From Typha latifolia (Eukaryota; Streptophyta; Magnoliopsida; Poales; Typhaceae), in assembly GCA_019914945.1 (NCBI GenBank), contig CM034104.1, positions 11,954,046 through 12,018,045 on the forward strand: a stretch of DNA of 64,000 nt. Direction: 5' to 3'. A model generated the notes under the pieces. That model saw only the letters and a program-made list of their open reading frames with translations, searched no databases and was not told where the DNA came from. Positions within the stretch are counted from its first letter, which is position 1; each line of letters starts with the position of its first letter. The position numbers and the translations under genes are program-made. Positions 61,401 to 64,000 of this stretch are shown in pieces.

Positions 61401-63973
61401 AAAGATGTACTCTTATTCCATGAAATCTCTGAATTCTATCAAATTATTATGAGATGCTATGTGATGTAGGACGACTAGGGAAAGGATGGTTTTAAGAGAA
61501 ATCCTTGATAAGAAAGATATAGATTTCAGATAGAAAAGCAGCAAATAAACCAAAAAGCAAGACAAGAAGACAAGAGAAGATTTCAGATCTGAACTTTAAC
61601 TAAATAAATAGTTGGCTTACCTTAACTCCATCTTTTGCTAAAGAACTTTTCTTTTTCAGTCCAGATATGTCATCACTAGTACCATTAGTCTTTTTGGATT
61701 GCATTTTCCCAGACAAGTTCCCTTCAGCAAAGAATTTTTCAACCTACATCACAGCAACATATAGTCATCGCCTTGTAAACTTGTAACTTAGATTAAATGA
61801 GCAGCTGCTATTAAAAAGTAGCATCTAATCAGGCTGTATCTAACATAAAGAAGCCACAGTATGTAACTAGCTCAACAAGTAAAAGGTACCTCTTTAGGTT
61901 CTCTTATTACGACTTCCTTCGAGGTTAGGGGACCACCAGTACGAGGTGTTGTAATTATTTGTCCGAACTTATTTCTCTTGGTAGTGTCTGCATTTTCGAG
62001 ATCTAAATAGGAACCACGACCTACTTCTACTCCAATCTGCTTCTTCTTCTTCCTTTTCATATCAGCTCGACCCTCTGCAGAATGATACATAAATGGTCAA
62101 ACAGTGGTAAGTAACAATTTTAGACAGATAACCTTCTATAGCTTCCATTCAATGTGCCAAAATAGAAAGACTAAACTTTTCACTGTATAAACTAAATATT
62201 TCGCATGAGTCAAGATGCAGGAGGTTTACAGCTCTCTTCTGTTTCTTTTGAATCTGTTTTAAGGCTGAAAACGAAATTCGGAAAGAAATAGTACAGACTT
62301 TATGGAAGATTGATTAAAAGAACGTTATGGAATCAACTATTTCACTGAACACACATGCACATTACACTAATTGCTCATATAATGTAATGATTTCTTAGGA
62401 TAGTTAAATTATGTTCTTGATAACAAGGTTAGCATGTTGTCAAGAAGCGATGGGTGACGACGAGGTCGGTGGCGACATAAAGCTTGATGACGAGATTGAC
62501 AGCAAGCAGATTGCTGCTAGGAGGGGTTCTGTGTGGCACCCCTTGTGCCACATGCCTGCGTAGATCGGCACTGCAATTGTTGCCTCTAGCATATAATATC
62601 CATATAGCAAAAAATGAATTTGAAAGAGAAGTCAAGGACCAGCACAAACCACACCGAACAATATCAAGTAGGCAACCAAAAGTAGAAGTACATAAAAACA
62701 ATCATCCTTACCTTCAAGCATTCTGATTATAACAGCAGCTTCTGCTTTATCATCTTCAATTTCCTCTTCAATTTGGGCTTGAGACGGGCACCTTCTCATT
62801 TTAAGCCCCCTCTTGCTCTCGACCTTATTGCTTCTCAAATCCGAGTTACTAACATCTTCTTCCTCAAATTCTTCTGCATCCAGCAAATTTTCAAGATCCC
62901 CAGCAAATGAATCCAGATCACTATTTGCTTCAGAGTCACTATCATTTTCATCACCATCAGCAGCTGAAAGACTTTGAACTTGTCGATCCCAAATTTCCTG
63001 ACATTTTTCTCTTGTTTGCTGCTGAAGCTGCAGAAAAGACATCCGCTGGCCACGTGCAAACTTACTGAGGGTCATTGCATCAACTTTAACTCCCGATGCT
63101 GCTTGCTCACTTGAAAGCTTTCGTACCATAGCAATGCGATGCCACCTTGTTAGCTTATCAATTTGCTCCTCTGGAACTTTAAATTTCAAGAGAACCTACA
63201 ATTGACAATTGGATATGTAAGTACTGCTAGATAAGGCTGAATGAAATGCAATTGCCATTACAGATCTACGCCAAAACAAGAAATTTAGGATAAAAAAAGA
63301 TGCTTCTACACTGCATGGAATTAGCTTTATATGGTCGTATAAAAGTCAGGGTGGAACAGTGTATTCCCTTTTACCTCGCGTGCTGCATCCATGCTCAGTC
63401 TCCGGAGATCAGCATCAGTCCCAGTCACTGTTGAGCCTCCTCGTGCAGCAGCTGCCTTTTTTTTTGCCGTTGAGTTTGAAACAGGTGCCTTAGGAGTAAC
63501 ACGGACAAAGCTAAACCCTAGTCCGCGACCAGATGGATCACCAACGCCTGTAATTTCTAATCGCTCAATATTTTCACGGTCCTGCAAAAGCACGTCATGT
63601 AAAGAAACGAGATATATCACAGTTATTACTAAATAAAATGATATGTGATATAAAGCATGAAGTAGGGAAACATATGATTTTGAAATTGACATGATCTACT
63701 TGATGTACGATGAACTTAAGTTGATAATAAATAGTAGAATGTTTGCATCATCTTAATAGCTTGGATACTGAATTGCATGTAAATAGCAGGGCAGCCAATG
63801 AAACTGGAACATTATAATAAGAAGTTGTGAAATGCTCCAAGATTACCATGAATATGCCAATAAGATGCACTTATATGTCAAAACATGTAAAAGATGAAAC
63901 ACAGTGGCCCAGAAAGATGATGCATCCTGTTACCTTGTAAAAACTTGCCAACTGCAAACGTCCTACATCCATA
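58412..63973 (-). CDS. TAF1: TAF1 (TFIID subunit 1), C-terminal part, eight exons; 5' part beyond window
   Basis: Largest TFIID subunit, acting in RNA polymerase II initiation. Visible exons (minus): 63973-63934, 63581-63375, 63195-62712, 62074-61890, 61743-61621, 60309-60241, 60160-59198, 58774-58412; about 810 residues with closing phases and a TAA at the end. Blocks in order: MDVGRLQLASFYK, RENIERLEITGVGDPSGRGL, RRLSMDAAREVLLKFKVPEE, an acidic stretch, the zinc knuckle C-x2-C-x4-H-x6-C (CGACGQLGHMRTNKNCP), a basic region with a run of nine or more lysines, RNDRRIPERDRAAKK, and one bromodomain in the last exon (SYLFLKPVTKKEAPDYFDIV, PMDLSTIRDKVR; acetyl-lysine Asn in HRYNDGRNP). Plant TAF1 has one bromodomain where animals have two. 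The first exon listed begins with one base of a split codon. Confidence 0.93.
61260..61268. repeat. target-site duplication, left copy (atgtactct)
   Basis: A 9-bp word repeated exactly at 61405-61413, bracketing the SINE. Confidence 0.7.
61269..61404 (+). mobile_element. tRNA-derived SINE in a TAF1 intron
   Basis: The 136-bp insertion has a pol III box A-like word (tagtgttcagttgg, 61285-61298) and, about 31 bases on, a box B-like word (agtttgaatccc, 61328-61339), the spacing and wording of a tRNA-type internal promoter. It ends in an A-rich tail (from 61380) and is flanked by perfect 9-bp duplications. It is antisense to TAF1, in the 1.3-kb intron between 61620 and 60310. It cannot fold as a functional tRNA. 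The particular SINE family is unknown. Confidence 0.7.
61405..61413. repeat. target-site duplication, right copy (atgtactct)
   Basis: Identical to 61260-61268 and directly after the A-rich tail. Confidence 0.7.
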
Positions 63974-64000
63974 CTTTATCCAACGACCTAGTGTTTAATA

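Noticed and set aside
61269..61404. Possible functional tRNA gene
   Set aside because: Box A and B words are present, but no cloverleaf stems pair properly, and the A-rich tail and flanking duplications show a SINE instead.

Overview
This is eukaryotic nuclear DNA from a flowering plant. The evidence is plant-type split genes with GT-AG introns, plant-only families (EIN3/EIL, PKS, a CC-NB-LRR resistance gene, seed LEA), AT-rich spacers with dinucleotide microsatellites, and remains of LTR retrotransposons, a SINE and hAT-like DNA elements. The resistance genes are CC-type with no TIR gene, and I read a probable monocot, but that is a weak inference. I cannot name the species. Nothing prokaryotic, viral or organellar was seen.

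Layout, left to right. 1-10.3 kb: two same-strand NB-LRR paralogues, the first present only as its last LRR block and the second complete (1124 aa, one exon). Between them lie decayed Copia-like sequence and a 2.15-kb solo LTR with perfect 5-bp target duplications. 12.2-15.5 kb: four-exon gene for mitochondrial ribosomal protein S9 (+). 19.9-21.2 kb: intronless PHYTOCHROME KINASE SUBSTRATE-like gene (+), with a (GA)23 tract ending exactly at its start codon. 21.2-26.1 kb: spacer with a GC-rich degenerate repeat. 26.2-27.9 kb: intronless EIN3-like gene (-) with a long leader reaching towards 29.8 kb. 29.8-36.6 kb: AT-rich spacer. 36.6-43.7 kb: TOM40 (-), 11 exons, with a hAT-like element in intron 9. 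45.0-49.9 kb: AGD14-like ArfGAP (-), 14 exons, with an in-frame duplicated NPF-containing segment. 52.2-53.8 kb: group-3 LEA gene (+), three exons, with an ABRE cluster upstream. 54.6-57.0 kb: REX1-B domain gene (-), four exons. 58.4 kb to the right edge: the 3' part of TAF1 (-), eight exons ending in a bromodomain, with a tRNA-derived SINE in one intron.

These genes do not form a pathway or operon. They are independent loci: defence (NLRs), housekeeping (mitochondrial S9, TOM40, TAF1, ArfGAP, REX1-B), and hormone, light or stress responses (EIL, PKS, LEA). I reassembled exons by eye from splice consensus, reading phase and family similarity. All internal phases close without frameshift, so the split genes look intact. 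I found no convincing new biological system. The most interesting points are a non-consensus MHD motif in the full NLR, recent in-frame duplications in the NLR and ArfGAP genes, a microsatellite abutting the PKS start codon, and three transposon insertions with recognisable target-site duplications.
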